Positions 45,946-54,884 of a stretch of DNA of 64,000 bases are shown piece after piece; position 1 is the first letter of the stretch; each line of letters begins with the position of its first letter. The stretch comes from Azospira inquinata (lineage in GTDB: Bacteria > Pseudomonadota > Gammaproteobacteria > Burkholderiales > Rhodocyclaceae): the NCBI RefSeq assembly GCF_018905915.1, contig NZ_CP064782.1:2728001-2792000 (forward strand). The letters run 5' to 3'. The position numbers and the translations under genes are program-made. The notes beneath the pieces were generated by a model. The model worked only from the letters and a program-made list of their open reading frames with translations. It ran no database searches and was not told the DNA's origin.

Positions 45946-48089
45946 GTCCTAATATCCGGCAGAACCCCCAGAACTACGAGGCCTGGCTCGAAGCCATGCT
46001 GGTGGTGGCCCGCCACTACCGGGTGGAGTGTTCGGAAGAACAGGCCAAGGGGGAAATTACCTGGCGCCAGGGCTTGTCCGGCGATGAGTTGCTGACCCGG
46101 ATCGCCCGGCGCATTGGCTTGGATAGCCGTTTCCTGGCCTGTGAACCCAGTTTGCTGGACCCGGTCCATTTGCCCCTAGTGGTGGAATTCGCCGCCGGTC
46201 AGGTGGGGGTGGTGGTGGGGCTGGACGGCGCAGGCCAGGCCAAGGTCCTGCTGAGCGGGGAGGGGGGTATCGCTTCCCTTTTCAGTTCGGCGGATTTGGC
46301 CCGGGAAGCCCATAAGATCGGCATTTTCCGTCCCCTGCGCTCCCTTTCCGACAGCCGGGTGGATGAATATATCAAGCCCGTTCAGGCCAATTGGCTGTGG
46401 GACATTCTGCGCCAGGACTGGAAACGGCATGTGGATATTGCCCTGGCGTCCATGGGGGCCAATGTGCTGGCCCTGGCGGGCACCATTTTTTCCATGCAGG
46501 TCTATGACCGGGTGATTCCGGCCCAATCCGAGCCGTCCCTGTGGGTGCTGTTCGGCGGTGTCTTGCTGGCCATTGTCTTCGAATTCATCTTTCGCCTGAT
46601 GCGGGCCCACATTTCGGATTACGTGGGCAAACGGGCGGATTTACGTATATCCGACATGGTCTTTGGCCGGGCCCTGCGCATCAAAAACGATGAGCGGCCC
46701 AAATCCACGGGCTCCTTCATCGCCCAGATTCGGGAGCTGGAGCAGATCCGGGAAATGGCGGCCTCCACCACGGTGGGGGTACTGGCGGATATTCCCTTTT
46801 TCGTCTTTTTCGTCTGCATTGTCTGGCTCATCGGCGGGGAACTGGTCTGGGTGCCCATGGCGGCCATGCTGCTCCTGGTGATTCCGGGCCTGTTGGTGCA
46901 AAAGCCCCTGGCGGAATTTTCCCGGGAAGGCCTGCGGGAATCCTCCATCCGCAACGCCATTCTGGTGGAGTCGGTACAGAACATCGAGGACATCAAATTG
47001 CTCCGGGCCGAACCCCGGGTGCAGGCCCAATGGAACCACGTCAATGAGGTAGCAGCCACCCTGGGGGTCAAGCAGCGCTTTTTGACCAACATGCTGCTGG
47101 GGTGGATACAGGAGGTGCAGAGCCTGGTCTATGCCACCATTTTGCTGGTGGGGGCCTATCTGGTCATGGATGGCAAAATCACCACCGGTAGCCTGGTGGG
47201 GGTGAGCATTCTGTCTTCCCGCATGCTGGCGCCCCTGGCCATGCTTTCCGGGGTTTTTGCCCGCTGGCAGCAGGCCAAGGTGGCCAAGGAAGGTCTGGAT
47301 CAGCTGATGCAGAAGGGGGTGGACCAGCCGGAAGGGGAGCGCCGGGTGCATCGGCCCAATTTGCTGGGCCATTACACCTTGAACCAGGTGGCCTATACCT
47401 ACGGGGAAGCCAATACCAAGCCCGTGCTCCAGAATTTGTCCCTGGAAATTCAGGCCGGGGAACGGGTCGCCATTCTGGGCCGTAACGGCTCGGGGAAATC
47501 CACCCTGCTCAATGTGCTCTCCGGGATGCGCACTCCCCAGAAGGGGGAATTGATGCTGGACGGCATTGCCCTCCATCTGCTGGATACGGCGGATGTGCGG
47601 CGGGACGTGGCCTACCTGACCCAGAGCCCCATGCTCTTTTTCGGCACCCTGCGGGAAAACCTTGCCCTGGGCAAACCCCTGGCGTCGGATCAGGAAATTT
47701 TTGAAGCCTTGAGCCTGTCGGGGGCCCTGGATTTTGTTCAGGGGCTGCCCGGTGGTCTGGACTATGTGATCCAGGAAGGGGGCTACGGTCTTTCCGGGGG
47801 CCAGCGCCAGGCCATACTTCTGGCCCGGACCCTGATTATCCGGCCCAATATCCTGCTGCTGGATGAACCTACCACCTGGCTGGACGACGCCAGTGAAAAA
47901 GCCCTGGTGGAGAAGCTGAGCGCCTGGGTTCCCGGCCGCACCCTGGTGGTGGCCACCCACCGTTTGGCCCTGCTCCATTTGGTGGAGCGCATTGTGGTTA
48001 TCGACAATGGCCGGGTGGTGCTGGATGGCCCCAAGGAGCGGGTGCTGGCCCAGCTGTCGGGACAAACTACGCCGGATCAGGGAGCCTAG
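45942..48089 (+). CDS. Type I secretion ABC transporter/ATPase (LapB/RtxB-like)
   Basis: A 715-residue inner-membrane exporter. The N-terminal C39-like domain (about 10-130) lacks a catalytic Cys in the expected place, so it is a non-proteolytic substrate-docking domain as in HlyB and LapB. The membrane domain (about 160-445) starts IALASMGANVLALAGTIFSM and has the exporter signature QVYDRVIPA. The ATPase domain has Walker A LGRNGSGKST, ABC signature YGLSGGQRQA and Walker B ILLLDEPTTWLD, with a switch His in VATHRL. It is coupled to the TolC gene upstream and the adaptor gene downstream. Confidence 0.95.
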   Translation: MSPNIRQNPQNYEAWLEAMLVVARHYRVECSEEQAKGEITWRQGLSGDELLTRIARRIGLDSRFLACEPSLLDPVHLPLVVEFAAGQVGVVVGLDGAGQAKVLLSGEGGIASLFSSADLAREAHKIGIFRPLRSLSDSRVDEYIKPVQANWLWDILRQDWKRHVDIALASMGANVLALAGTIFSMQVYDRVIPAQSEPSLWVLFGGVLLAIVFEFIFRLMRAHISDYVGKRADLRISDMVFGRALRIKNDERPKSTGSFIAQIRELEQIREMAASTTVGVLADIPFFVFFVCIVWLIGGELVWVPMAAMLLLVIPGLLVQKPLAEFSREGLRESSIRNAILVESVQNIEDIKLLRAEPRVQAQWNHVNEVAATLGVKQRFLTNMLLGWIQEVQSLVYATILLVGAYLVMDGKITTGSLVGVSILSSRMLAPLAMLSGVFARWQQAKVAKEGLDQLMQKGVDQPEGERRVHRPNLLGHYTLNQVAYTYGEANTKPVLQNLSLEIQAGERVAILGRNGSGKSTLLNVLSGMRTPQKGELMLDGIALHLLDTADVRRDVAYLTQSPMLFFGTLRENLALGKPLASDQEIFEALSLSGALDFVQGLPGGLDYVIQEGGYGLSGGQRQAILLARTLIIRPNILLLDEPTTWLDDASEKALVEKLSAWVPGRTLVVATHRLALLHLVERIVVIDNGRVVLDGPKERVLAQLSGQTTPDQGA

Positions 48090-48090
48090 G

Positions 48091-49371
48091 ATGAAGGATT
48101 TGGAAACCGGGAAACAACCGGAAAAGGCCCCGGGTCAGCCCCGGGCCGTTATGCCCCCCAGTGCCCTGCCCAAGGCCGGGACCGGGGGACGGAAAAATCT
48201 GTCGGACCGCATTGCCCATGCCCTGACCGTCGGGGAGCATCTGCCCGGCGCTTCCCTGACCGTGTATCTGCTGCTGGCGGTGTTGGTGGTGTTCTGGATT
48301 TGGGCCAGCCTGTTTGACTTAGATGAGGTGGTGACGGGCACGGGGAAAATTGTGCCCACCTCCAAGGATCAGCTCATCCAGTCCCTGGAAGGGGGCATCC
48401 TCACCAATCTGCGGGTCCATGAAGGGGACATGGTCAATGTGGGCCAGGTCCTGGCCCAGCTGGACCGGACCCGTACAGCCTCCGCCGTGGGGGAAAGCGA
48501 ATCCCGTATGCGGGCGGCCCAGGCCACCATTGCCCGGCTGCGGGCCGAGCTTAACAACGCCCCGTTGGCGTTTCCCCCGGAGGTGCTTAAAGACCCGGAA
48601 CTGGTGAAGAGCGAAACCTCCTATTACCACTCCCGGAAACAGGGGCTGAACGACAATCTGGCTGCCATCGACAATACCCTGCGCCTGATCCGCAACGAAC
48701 TGGATCTGACCGAGCCCCTAGCGGCCAAGGGGGCCGCCAGCCAGGTGGAAGTGCTGCGCCTGCGCCGCCAGGTGAGCGAACTTCAGGCGAAAAAGGTAGA
48801 TTTGCTCAGCCAGTATCAGGTCAAGGCCCGGGAAGAACTGTCCAAGGCGGAAGCGGAAATGGCTGCCCAGAAATCCATTACGGAAGGCCGGGAAGACTCC
48901 CTCAATCGCCTGACCTTGCAGGCTCCGGTGCGGGGGGTGGTGAAGGATATCCAGGTGAATAGCGTGGGGGGCATTATTCCGCCCAACGGCACGGTCATGT
49001 CCATTGTGCCTAGCGGCGAGCAGCTGCTGGTGGAAGTCCACGTTTCGCCCCGGGACATCGCCTTTATCCATCCGGGCCAGGAAGCCATCGTTAAGGTCAG
49101 CGCCTACGACTATTCCATCTATGGAGGGCTCAAGGGCCGGGTCAGCGTTATTTCCCCGGACACCATCCAGGACGAAATCAAAAAGGACAATTACTACTAC
49201 CGGATCTATATCCGTACCGCCAGCGACCAGCTGAAAAACAAGGCGGGCAAGGCCTTCCCCATTGTGCCCGGCATGGTGGTGACGGCGGATATCAAGAGCG
49301 GTAGCAAGTCCATCATGAATTACCTGCTCAAGCCCTTCAATAAGGCCAACGAGGCCCTGCGGGAGCGGTAA
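48091..49371 (+). CDS. HlyD/LapC-family type I secretion adaptor
   Basis: A 426-residue membrane fusion protein. One transmembrane helix (about 55-75, VYLLLAVLVVFWIWASLFDL) is followed by a lipoyl-like beta-barrel start (VVTGTGKIVPTSKDQLIQSL, EGGILTNLRVHEGDMV), a long coiled coil (about 135-280) and a C-terminal beta-domain with VSPRDIAFIHPGQEAIVKVSA. The C-terminal motif PGMVVTADIKSGSKSIMNYL matches LapC/HlyD adaptors. The ATG at 48091 follows the ATPase stop by 1 bp and has a GGAG site; codons upstream lie in the ATPase gene. Confidence 0.95.
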   Translation: MKDLETGKQPEKAPGQPRAVMPPSALPKAGTGGRKNLSDRIAHALTVGEHLPGASLTVYLLLAVLVVFWIWASLFDLDEVVTGTGKIVPTSKDQLIQSLEGGILTNLRVHEGDMVNVGQVLAQLDRTRTASAVGESESRMRAAQATIARLRAELNNAPLAFPPEVLKDPELVKSETSYYHSRKQGLNDNLAAIDNTLRLIRNELDLTEPLAAKGAASQVEVLRLRRQVSELQAKKVDLLSQYQVKAREELSKAEAEMAAQKSITEGREDSLNRLTLQAPVRGVVKDIQVNSVGGIIPPNGTVMSIVPSGEQLLVEVHVSPRDIAFIHPGQEAIVKVSAYDYSIYGGLKGRVSVISPDTIQDEIKKDNYYYRIYIRTASDQLKNKAGKAFPIVPGMVVTADIKSGSKSIMNYLLKPFNKANEALRER

Positions 49372-49486
49372 CGGTTTCCTCCCCCCGGCAAAATGTGGAA
49401 AATCCCGCCTCCTGGGGAGGTGGGTACCCGGCCATGGGGCGGGAAGATCCGGCCTTCCCCTTGGGGGCGAAGGGATGGGGAGTGGC

Positions 49487-50533
49487 ATGATGGCAGGGCA
49501 AAACGTAGGGGGTGAGTTGCGGGGGCCGCTGGACGGGCGCCTCTGGCTGGCCCCCATGGAGGGGCTGGCGGACTATGTGCTGCGGGACATTCTGACCCGC
49601 ATCGGCGGTTACGACGGGGCCGTGTCCGAGTTTATCCGGGTGTCCGGCTCCCTGTTGCCCCTCCGTTCCTATCAGCGCCTTTGCCCGGAAATCGCCCAGG
49701 GGGCCCGCACCCCGGCGGGTACTCCCATGGTGGTACAACTGCTGGGCAGCGACCCGGACTGGCTGGGGCGCAATGCCGCCCGTCTGGCGCCCTGGGCCCC
49801 CCACGGTATCGATCTCAATTTCGGCTGTCCCGCCAAGACCGTGAATAAGCACGGGGGCGGGGCCATGTTGCTGGCGGACCCGGAGCTGCTGCAGCGCATC
49901 GTCGCCACGGTACGGGCCGCCGTCCCTGCCACCGTGCCGGTTTCCGCCAAAATGCGCCTGGGCATTGGGGATACGGCCCGGGCTCTGGATTGCGCCCGGG
50001 CCCTGGCGGCGGGGGGCGCCGCCTGGCTGGTGGTCCATGCCCGGACCAAGGAAGAGGGCTACCAGCCCCCGGCCCATTGGGAATGGGTGGCCCGCATCCG
50101 GGAAGAGGTGAGTGTGCCTGTGGTGGCCAATGGGGAAGTCTGGAGCGTGGCGGATTGGCGCCGCTGCCGGGCGGTGAGCGGGGCGGCCGATGTGATGGTG
50201 GGCCGGGGGGCGGTGGCGGACCCCTTCCTGGCCCGGCGCATTCGGGGGCTGGCTCCGGAGCAGGCGGGGCCGGCGGACTGGCTGGTCCTTTTGCCCTATC
50301 TCCACGCCTATTGGCAGGGGGTGCTGGCCAAGGTGGCGCCCCACCATGCCCCGGGCCGTCTCAAACTCTGGCTCAATCTCCTACGCCGCACCTGGCCGGA
50401 GGCCGCCACCCTGCTGCTGGCCCTGCGGCCCTTGACCACGGTGCCCGCCGTATCCGCCCTGCTGGCGCGGACCTTGGCCGAAGCCGGGGTGGCGCCTGCG
50501 TCCATCCTTTCTCTGGAAGTCCCCCGGGACTGA
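49487..50533 (+). CDS. dusC: tRNA-dihydrouridine(16) synthase DusC
   Basis: A 348-residue FMN-dependent tRNA dihydrouridine synthase that reduces U16 in the D-loop. The N-terminal FMN motif is LWLAPMEGLADYVLRD. The catalytic Cys is in IDLNFGCPAKTVNKHGGGA (about Cys114). Other conserved motifs are VSAKMRLGI, VVHARTKEEGY, PVVANGEVW and MVGRGAVADPFL. The start is uncertain: ATGs at 49475, 49487 and 49490 are in frame, and the last two sit best behind the GGGGAG site. DusC is favoured over DusA/B by length and sequence motifs. Confidence 0.9.
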   Translation: MMAGQNVGGELRGPLDGRLWLAPMEGLADYVLRDILTRIGGYDGAVSEFIRVSGSLLPLRSYQRLCPEIAQGARTPAGTPMVVQLLGSDPDWLGRNAARLAPWAPHGIDLNFGCPAKTVNKHGGGAMLLADPELLQRIVATVRAAVPATVPVSAKMRLGIGDTARALDCARALAAGGAAWLVVHARTKEEGYQPPAHWEWVARIREEVSVPVVANGEVWSVADWRRCRAVSGAADVMVGRGAVADPFLARRIRGLAPEQAGPADWLVLLPYLHAYWQGVLAKVAPHHAPGRLKLWLNLLRRTWPEAATLLLALRPLTTVPAVSALLARTLAEAGVAPASILSLEVPRD

Positions 50534-50656
50534 GGGTGCGTCTAGGCCGTGCCCTGTTGTTTTGGAGGGGCGGGTAGGGTGCAGAATGGGGCTAGATGAA
50601 AGCGCCGCAATGCCGCCACCCCTATGTGTCCGGCCATGTGGGTGGCACGTTGGTTT

Positions 50657-50851
<195 letters not shown>

Positions 50852-50910
50852 GGCAGGGCGCCCGCCTGAACCTATTCCTCCTGCCCTGGTTTCTCCCGGT
50901 ACCGGTGAAC

Positions 50911-50938
50911 AAAAAAGCCCGCCTTTTTCGGCGGGCTG
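50911..50938 (-). terminator. Intrinsic terminator of the small motility-type gene
   Basis: On the minus strand AGCCCGCC pairs with GGCGGGCT with a GAAAAA loop and is followed by a T run. It lies 17 bp after the stop codon of the gene at 50956-51165. Confidence 0.85.
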
Positions 50939-50955
50939 ATAGGGGGAGACTGAAC

Positions 50956-51165
50956 TCAGGCCTGGGTGTTGATCAACTGGCCCACGGTGTGGCCGCTGGT
51001 ATTTACGGAAGGGGCGGCTGCCTTAGGGGCTTGCTGGGTCTGTTGATCCTGCTTTTCCTGGCTGGCCCGGAGTTGCTTGGCCTGATCGGCGGCTTCCGTT
51101 TGGCGGGTACTTTGGGCACGGTAGAGTTCGGATACCGAACTGGCATTCACTGCGCTCACGCTCAT
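50956..51165 (-). CDS. Small putative motility-type protein (YjfB-like)
   Basis: A 69-residue protein starting MSVSAVNASSVSELYRAQ. It has a Gln/Lys-rich helical middle (AADQAKQLRASQEKQDQQ) and a C-terminal VGQLINTQA. The short length, the N-terminal MxVS and the C-terminal GxxINTxA resemble the small 'putative motility protein' (YjfB-like) group. The ATG at 51165 has an AGGAGA site 5 nt upstream; an extension to 51195 lacks one. A sigma-28-like promoter upstream and a terminator downstream indicate a monocistronic gene. Function unknown. Confidence 0.65.
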   Translation of the reverse strand: MSVSAVNASSVSELYRAQSTRQTEAADQAKQLRASQEKQDQQTQQAPKAAAPSVNTSGHTVGQLINTQA

Positions 51166-51216
51166 GGGGGCTCTCCTGTAAGGTTCTTGGGCCAAGACGG
51201 GATGGCCCTACTGAAA

Positions 51217-51243
51217 TCTACGTCTGAATTTTCTATAACTTTA
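51217..51243 (-). promoter_or_regulatory. Candidate sigma-28 (FliA) promoter
   Basis: On the minus strand TAAAGTTA (51243-51236) matches the -35 consensus TAAAGTTT at 7 of 8. After exactly 11 nt comes GACGTAGA (51224-51217), which matches GCCGATAA at only 4 of 8. Spacing is right and the downstream gene looks motility-related. An inverted repeat GCCTATTG/CAATAGGC lies directly upstream at 51245-51270. Confidence 0.4.
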
Positions 51244-51467
51244 TGCCTATTGAGAAAAAAGGCAATAGGCTGGAAACGCCCGTCAATTAAGGCGCTCCGT
51301 CCCTATGACCGGGACGGCCAAGGCCCAGGCTCTCCTCCGACTAGGGATACATTGGGGATGGCCGGTTTCCGCGCCCCCATTCTGGCACAGGCGGGGGGAA
51401 AAGCCGATGGCCATGGTTTGGAAAAACCCTTGGGGATACCCGGGGACGCCTCGGTTAAAATTGGCCC

Positions 51468-51908
51468 ATGAACGCTTCCACCCAGCCTACCCCTTCCTCA
51501 AAAACCGGCCCCTCCTCCCTGGATGAACGGTCGGTCGCTCCTGCCCCCGCCGGGGAACTGTCCCCCTGTCAGCGCTGCGGCGCCTGCTGTGCTGCCTACC
51601 GGGTGGATTTTCATCCGGCGGAGCTGGCCGGGGGGGCTTACGCCTGGGGAGAGGGGGTGCCCCGGGAACTCACCGTGCCGGTGACCGCCCAGCTGGTGCG
51701 CATGGCCGGTACGGACGCCCAGCCGCCCCGCTGCGTGGCCCTGGAGGGGGAGGTGGGGGTGGCTGTGGGCTGCTCCCTTTATGCTTCCCGTCCTTCCCCC
51801 TGCCGGGAATTCAATCCCCTGGCGGAAGTGGGGGTGACCGATGAGGCCTGCGCCCGGGCCCGGCGGCGCCACGGTCTGGCGCCCCTGCCCCGTGGGGAAA
51901 TGGGGTGA
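51468..51908 (+). CDS. YkgJ-family cysteine cluster protein
   Basis: A 146-residue protein with the CxxCxxCC-type cluster CQRCGACC at about 34-41 and further cysteines in PPRCVALEG, VGCSLYASRPSPCREF. These match the zinc/iron-chelating CxxCxxCC family (YkgJ). The first 30 residues are low complexity and the start is not backed by a clear ribosome site, so a later start is possible. The exact role is unknown. Confidence 0.82.
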   Translation: MNASTQPTPSSKTGPSSLDERSVAPAPAGELSPCQRCGACCAAYRVDFHPAELAGGAYAWGEGVPRELTVPVTAQLVRMAGTDAQPPRCVALEGEVGVAVGCSLYASRPSPCREFNPLAEVGVTDEACARARRRHGLAPLPRGEMG

Positions 51909-52066
51909 TGGCCGCTGGTAAAAAAGGCCTTAACCCTCTCTCCCAAGGGGTAAAAGCCGGACAAACCGGGAAAAAGTCCAGCAACGATGGGGCTTCCCAC
52001 GGGAAAAGGGGCGCCAAACGGGTTAAAATCCCGGTTCGACCTCATAAAAAGACGGAACATAAGATC

Positions 52067-52558
52067 ATGTCAGAGAAACAGCGTGAAATTACCCTAAGAT
52101 TCCTGGCCCAGCCCACCGATGTGAATTTCGGCGGCAAGGTGCACGGGGGCACGGTGATGAAATGGATCGACCAGGGCGGTTATGCCTGCGCCGTGGGCTG
52201 GAGCGGGCGCTATTGCGTCACCGCCTACGTGGGCGGTATCCGCTTCTACAAGCCCGTGCTGGTGGGTAGCCTGGTGGAAGTGACCTCCCGGGTTATCTAC
52301 ACGGGCCGCACCAGCATGCACATCTCCGTGGATGTGCGGGCCGGGGACCTGAAGGACGGGGAATTCACCAAGACCACCCATTGCGTCATGGTATTCGTGG
52401 CGGTGAACGACCACGGCAACCCCACCCCGGTGGACAAGTGGGAACCGGTCAGCGAATCGGACAAGGCCCTGGAACAATATGCTCTGAAGCTCATGGACCT
52501 GCGCAAGGGCATCGACGCAGAAATGAGCAAGTATTTCCTGCCGGTGGAAACCGAGTAG
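52067..52558 (+). CDS. Acyl-CoA thioesterase (hotdog fold, YciA-like)
   Basis: A 163-residue hotdog-fold thioester hydrolase. Key motifs are NFGGKVHGGTVMKWIDQGGY, with the active-site Asp/Gly region, and AYVGGIRFYKPVLVGSLVEV. The family (YciA/BACH type) hydrolyses short- to long-chain acyl-CoAs. The ATG at 52067 begins at the family N-terminus; the frame is open further upstream but that part has no similarity. A terminator follows. Confidence 0.9.
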   Translation: MSEKQREITLRFLAQPTDVNFGGKVHGGTVMKWIDQGGYACAVGWSGRYCVTAYVGGIRFYKPVLVGSLVEVTSRVIYTGRTSMHISVDVRAGDLKDGEFTKTTHCVMVFVAVNDHGNPTPVDKWEPVSESDKALEQYALKLMDLRKGIDAEMSKYFLPVETE

Positions 52559-52601
52559 TTTGGGTTTGATTGGGCCCCGATGCAGGTTGGCGGCTCCCCA
52601 T

Positions 52602-52631
52602 AAAAAAGGGCGGATTTTCCGCCCTTTTTTA
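52602..52631. terminator. Bidirectional intrinsic terminator
   Basis: AAAAAAGGGCGG and CCGCCCTTTTTT form a long stem with an ATTTT loop. A and T runs on both sides let it end the thioesterase gene (plus strand) and the efflux operon (minus strand). Confidence 0.88.
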
Positions 52632-52659
52632 TGGCCCTTATGGCCCTATTGGGCCAGCC

Positions 52660-53847
52660 TCAGTCCAGAGTACGCCGGAAAGTCTTCAGCCCCAGGCCTA
52701 GAACGGCGCCCATGAAGGCCAGGATGGGCCACAGGTGGGGCCAAATCTGGGTCAGGCCGTTGCCTTTGAGCAGAATGCCCCGTACCAGGATGAGGAAGTG
52801 GGTGAGGGGCAGGATGCTGCCCACGGTCTGGGCCCAGGCGGGCATGCCCCGGAAGGGGAACATGAAGCCGGAGAGGAGCATGGAGGGCAGGAAGAAAAAG
52901 AAGGTCATCTGCATGGCCTGGAGCTGATTGCGGGCCAGGGAGCTGAAGGTGATGCCCAGGGTCAGGTTGGCGCAGATGAAGATCAGCACCACGGCGCAGA
53001 GCAGGGGCAGGCTGCCCAGCATGGGCACGGCGAAGAGCCAGCGGGCGGCCGCCAGAATCAGGACCACCTGGATCAGGCCGATGAGTACGTAGGGCGCCAC
53101 CTTGCCGGTCATCACTTCCAGGGGGGTGGCCGGGGTGGCCAGGAGATTTTCAAAGGTGCCCCGTTCCCTTTCCCGGGTCATGGCCAGGCTGGTCATCATT
53201 ACCATGGTCATGGTCAGGATCACCCCCAGGAGCCCGGGGACGATGTTGTAGGCGGTGAGGGCCTCCGGGTTGTAGCGCCGGTGCAGGCGCAAATCCACCC
53301 CCGGATTGGCGCCGACCCGGGGTTCCAGCCCCGGGGCGCCGCGACCGGGCAGGTCCGGGGCGAAGACGGTCTGGCCCAGCTGGTTGAGAACGCTGATGGC
53401 GCCGCTGGTGGCCATGGGGTCCGTGGCGTCCGCTTCCACCAACAGGGTGGGGGCGGTGCCTCGCACCAGATCCCGGTTGAAATTGGGGGGAAAGGTGACC
53501 ACGAACTGGACATCCCCCCGGTCCAGCAGGGCTTCCGCCCCGGCGGCGTCCGTGGTGCCGAGCAGGGCGAAGTAGTCGCTGTGGCCCATGGCCGCCAGAT
53601 AAGCCCGGGAAAAGGGCCCGGGATCGGCCATGACCACGGCGGTGGGCAGGTGTTTGGGGTCCGAATTAATGGCGTAGCCGAAGAGCAGGAGCTGGATCAG
53701 GGGAATGCCGATGACCATGCCGAAGGTGAGCCGGTCCCGCTTGAGTTGGATGAATTCCTTGATCAGGATGCCCAGCCAGCGGGAGAAGGAGAAGGCATGG
53801 GCGAGACGGGCCAGCCCCTTGGGTGAGGTAGAGGGGGCGGGGCTCAT
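52660..53847 (-). CDS. ABC-2 type transporter permease
   Basis: A 395-residue membrane protein of the ABC-2 (YhhJ/YbhR-like) family. One helix lies near residues 40-60. A large periplasmic domain (about 65-190) is followed by five or six helices, with motif MTSLAMTRERERGTFENLLA between helices, characteristic of the family. It is the last gene of the TetR-HlyD-ATPase-permease operon. A 113-bp gap separates it from the ATPase gene, while the other joints overlap. Predicted role: export of drugs or lipophilic compounds. Confidence 0.9.
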   Translation of the reverse strand: MSPAPSTSPKGLARLAHAFSFSRWLGILIKEFIQLKRDRLTFGMVIGIPLIQLLLFGYAINSDPKHLPTAVVMADPGPFSRAYLAAMGHSDYFALLGTTDAAGAEALLDRGDVQFVVTFPPNFNRDLVRGTAPTLLVEADATDPMATSGAISVLNQLGQTVFAPDLPGRGAPGLEPRVGANPGVDLRLHRRYNPEALTAYNIVPGLLGVILTMTMVMMTSLAMTRERERGTFENLLATPATPLEVMTGKVAPYVLIGLIQVVLILAAARWLFAVPMLGSLPLLCAVVLIFICANLTLGITFSSLARNQLQAMQMTFFFFLPSMLLSGFMFPFRGMPAWAQTVGSILPLTHFLILVRGILLKGNGLTQIWPHLWPILAFMGAVLGLGLKTFRRTLD

Positions 53848-53960
53848 GGACGGGAGTCTCCGGAATAGGCTGCCCCAGGCCCATCAGGGCGGGGCGAAAA
53901 GGAAGAACCAAGCAGGACGCCCCTCTCCAGGGAGAAAAAAGCTGCCAGACGATCCATGAT

Positions 53961-54884
53961 CTAGCCCGCCAGGGGGTCGGCCTGACCCGCCATGAGGTGG
54001 ATGAAGGCGTCTTCCAGGGAGGGGGCCACCGGCTCGGCGGTGAGTCCCTGGGCCTTGGAGTAGGCCAGGAGTTCCGGACCCAGGCGCCCCCCGTCCCGAC
54101 CGCTGACGTGGAGGGCGGTGCCAAAGCTGGCCACCTGTTCCGCCCCCGGCAGGCGGCGCAGCACTTCCCCGTGCCGGTTGAGCTGGGGACCGGTGACGGA
54201 CCAGGTGACCAGGCCCTGGCCGGCCACCACTTCCGGGGCCGTGCCCGAGGCCAGCAGGCGGCCATAGGCGATGTAGGCCAGGCGGTGACAGCGTTCCGCT
54301 TCGTCCATGTAGTGGGTGGAAACCAGCACCGTAATACCGGCGGCGGAAAGCCGGTGGATTTCTTCCCAGAAGTCCCGCCGGGCCTGGGGATCCACCCCGG
54401 CGGTGGGTTCGTCCAGGAGCAGCAGGCGGGGCTGGTGCAGCAGGCAGGCGGCCAGGGCCAGACGCTGTTTCCAGCCCCCGGACAGGGTGCCCGCCAGCTG
54501 GCTGGCCCGACCGCTCAGGCCCAGGTCGGCCAGGGCCCGGGCCACCGCTTCCCGGCGCCGGGGCATGCCGAACATGCGGGCGACGAAATTCAGGTTTTCC
54601 GCCAGGGTCAGGTCTTCCCAGAGGGAAAAGCGCTGGGTCATGTAGCCCACCTGGCGCTTAATGGCGGCGCTGTCCCGCAGCACGTCCAGGCCCAGGCAGG
54701 TGCCCTGGCCGCTGTCCGGGGTGAGGAGGCCGCAGAGCATGCGGATGGAGGTGGTTTTGCCGCTGCCGTTGGGGCCGAGAAAGCCGAAAATTTCCCCTTC
54801 CTCCACCCGCAGGGAAAGGTCCTTGACCACGTGACGGGGGCCGAAATGCTTGTTCAGCCCGGTCACGTCGATGACGGAGCTCAT
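53961..54884 (-). CDS. ABC transporter ATP-binding protein
   Basis: A 307-residue ATPase of the drug-export (CcmA/YbhF-type) class. Walker A is GPNGSGKTT, Q-loop near GYMTQRFSLW, signature LSGGWKQRL, Walker B LLLLDEPTAGVD and H-loop VSTHYMDEAERC. A C-terminal extension of about 80 residues follows. The ATG at 54884 overlaps the end of the HlyD-like gene (ATGA); upstream in-frame codons belong to that gene in another frame. It powers the permease encoded next. Confidence 0.93.
   Translation of the reverse strand: MSSVIDVTGLNKHFGPRHVVKDLSLRVEEGEIFGFLGPNGSGKTTSIRMLCGLLTPDSGQGTCLGLDVLRDSAAIKRQVGYMTQRFSLWEDLTLAENLNFVARMFGMPRRREAVARALADLGLSGRASQLAGTLSGGWKQRLALAACLLHQPRLLLLDEPTAGVDPQARRDFWEEIHRLSAAGITVLVSTHYMDEAERCHRLAYIAYGRLLASGTAPEVVAGQGLVTWSVTGPQLNRHGEVLRRLPGAEQVASFGTALHVSGRDGGRLGPELLAYSKAQGLTAEPVAPSLEDAFIHLMAGQADPLAG

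Noticed and set aside
46641..48065. 474-codon minus-strand frame opposite the type I ATPase
   Set aside because: The plus strand has all ABC motifs; the reverse frame is a compositional shadow.
52735..53826. 363-codon plus-strand frame opposite the ABC-2 permease
   Set aside because: Gln/Gly/His-rich sequence with no known fold; the minus-strand permease fits the family and the operon.
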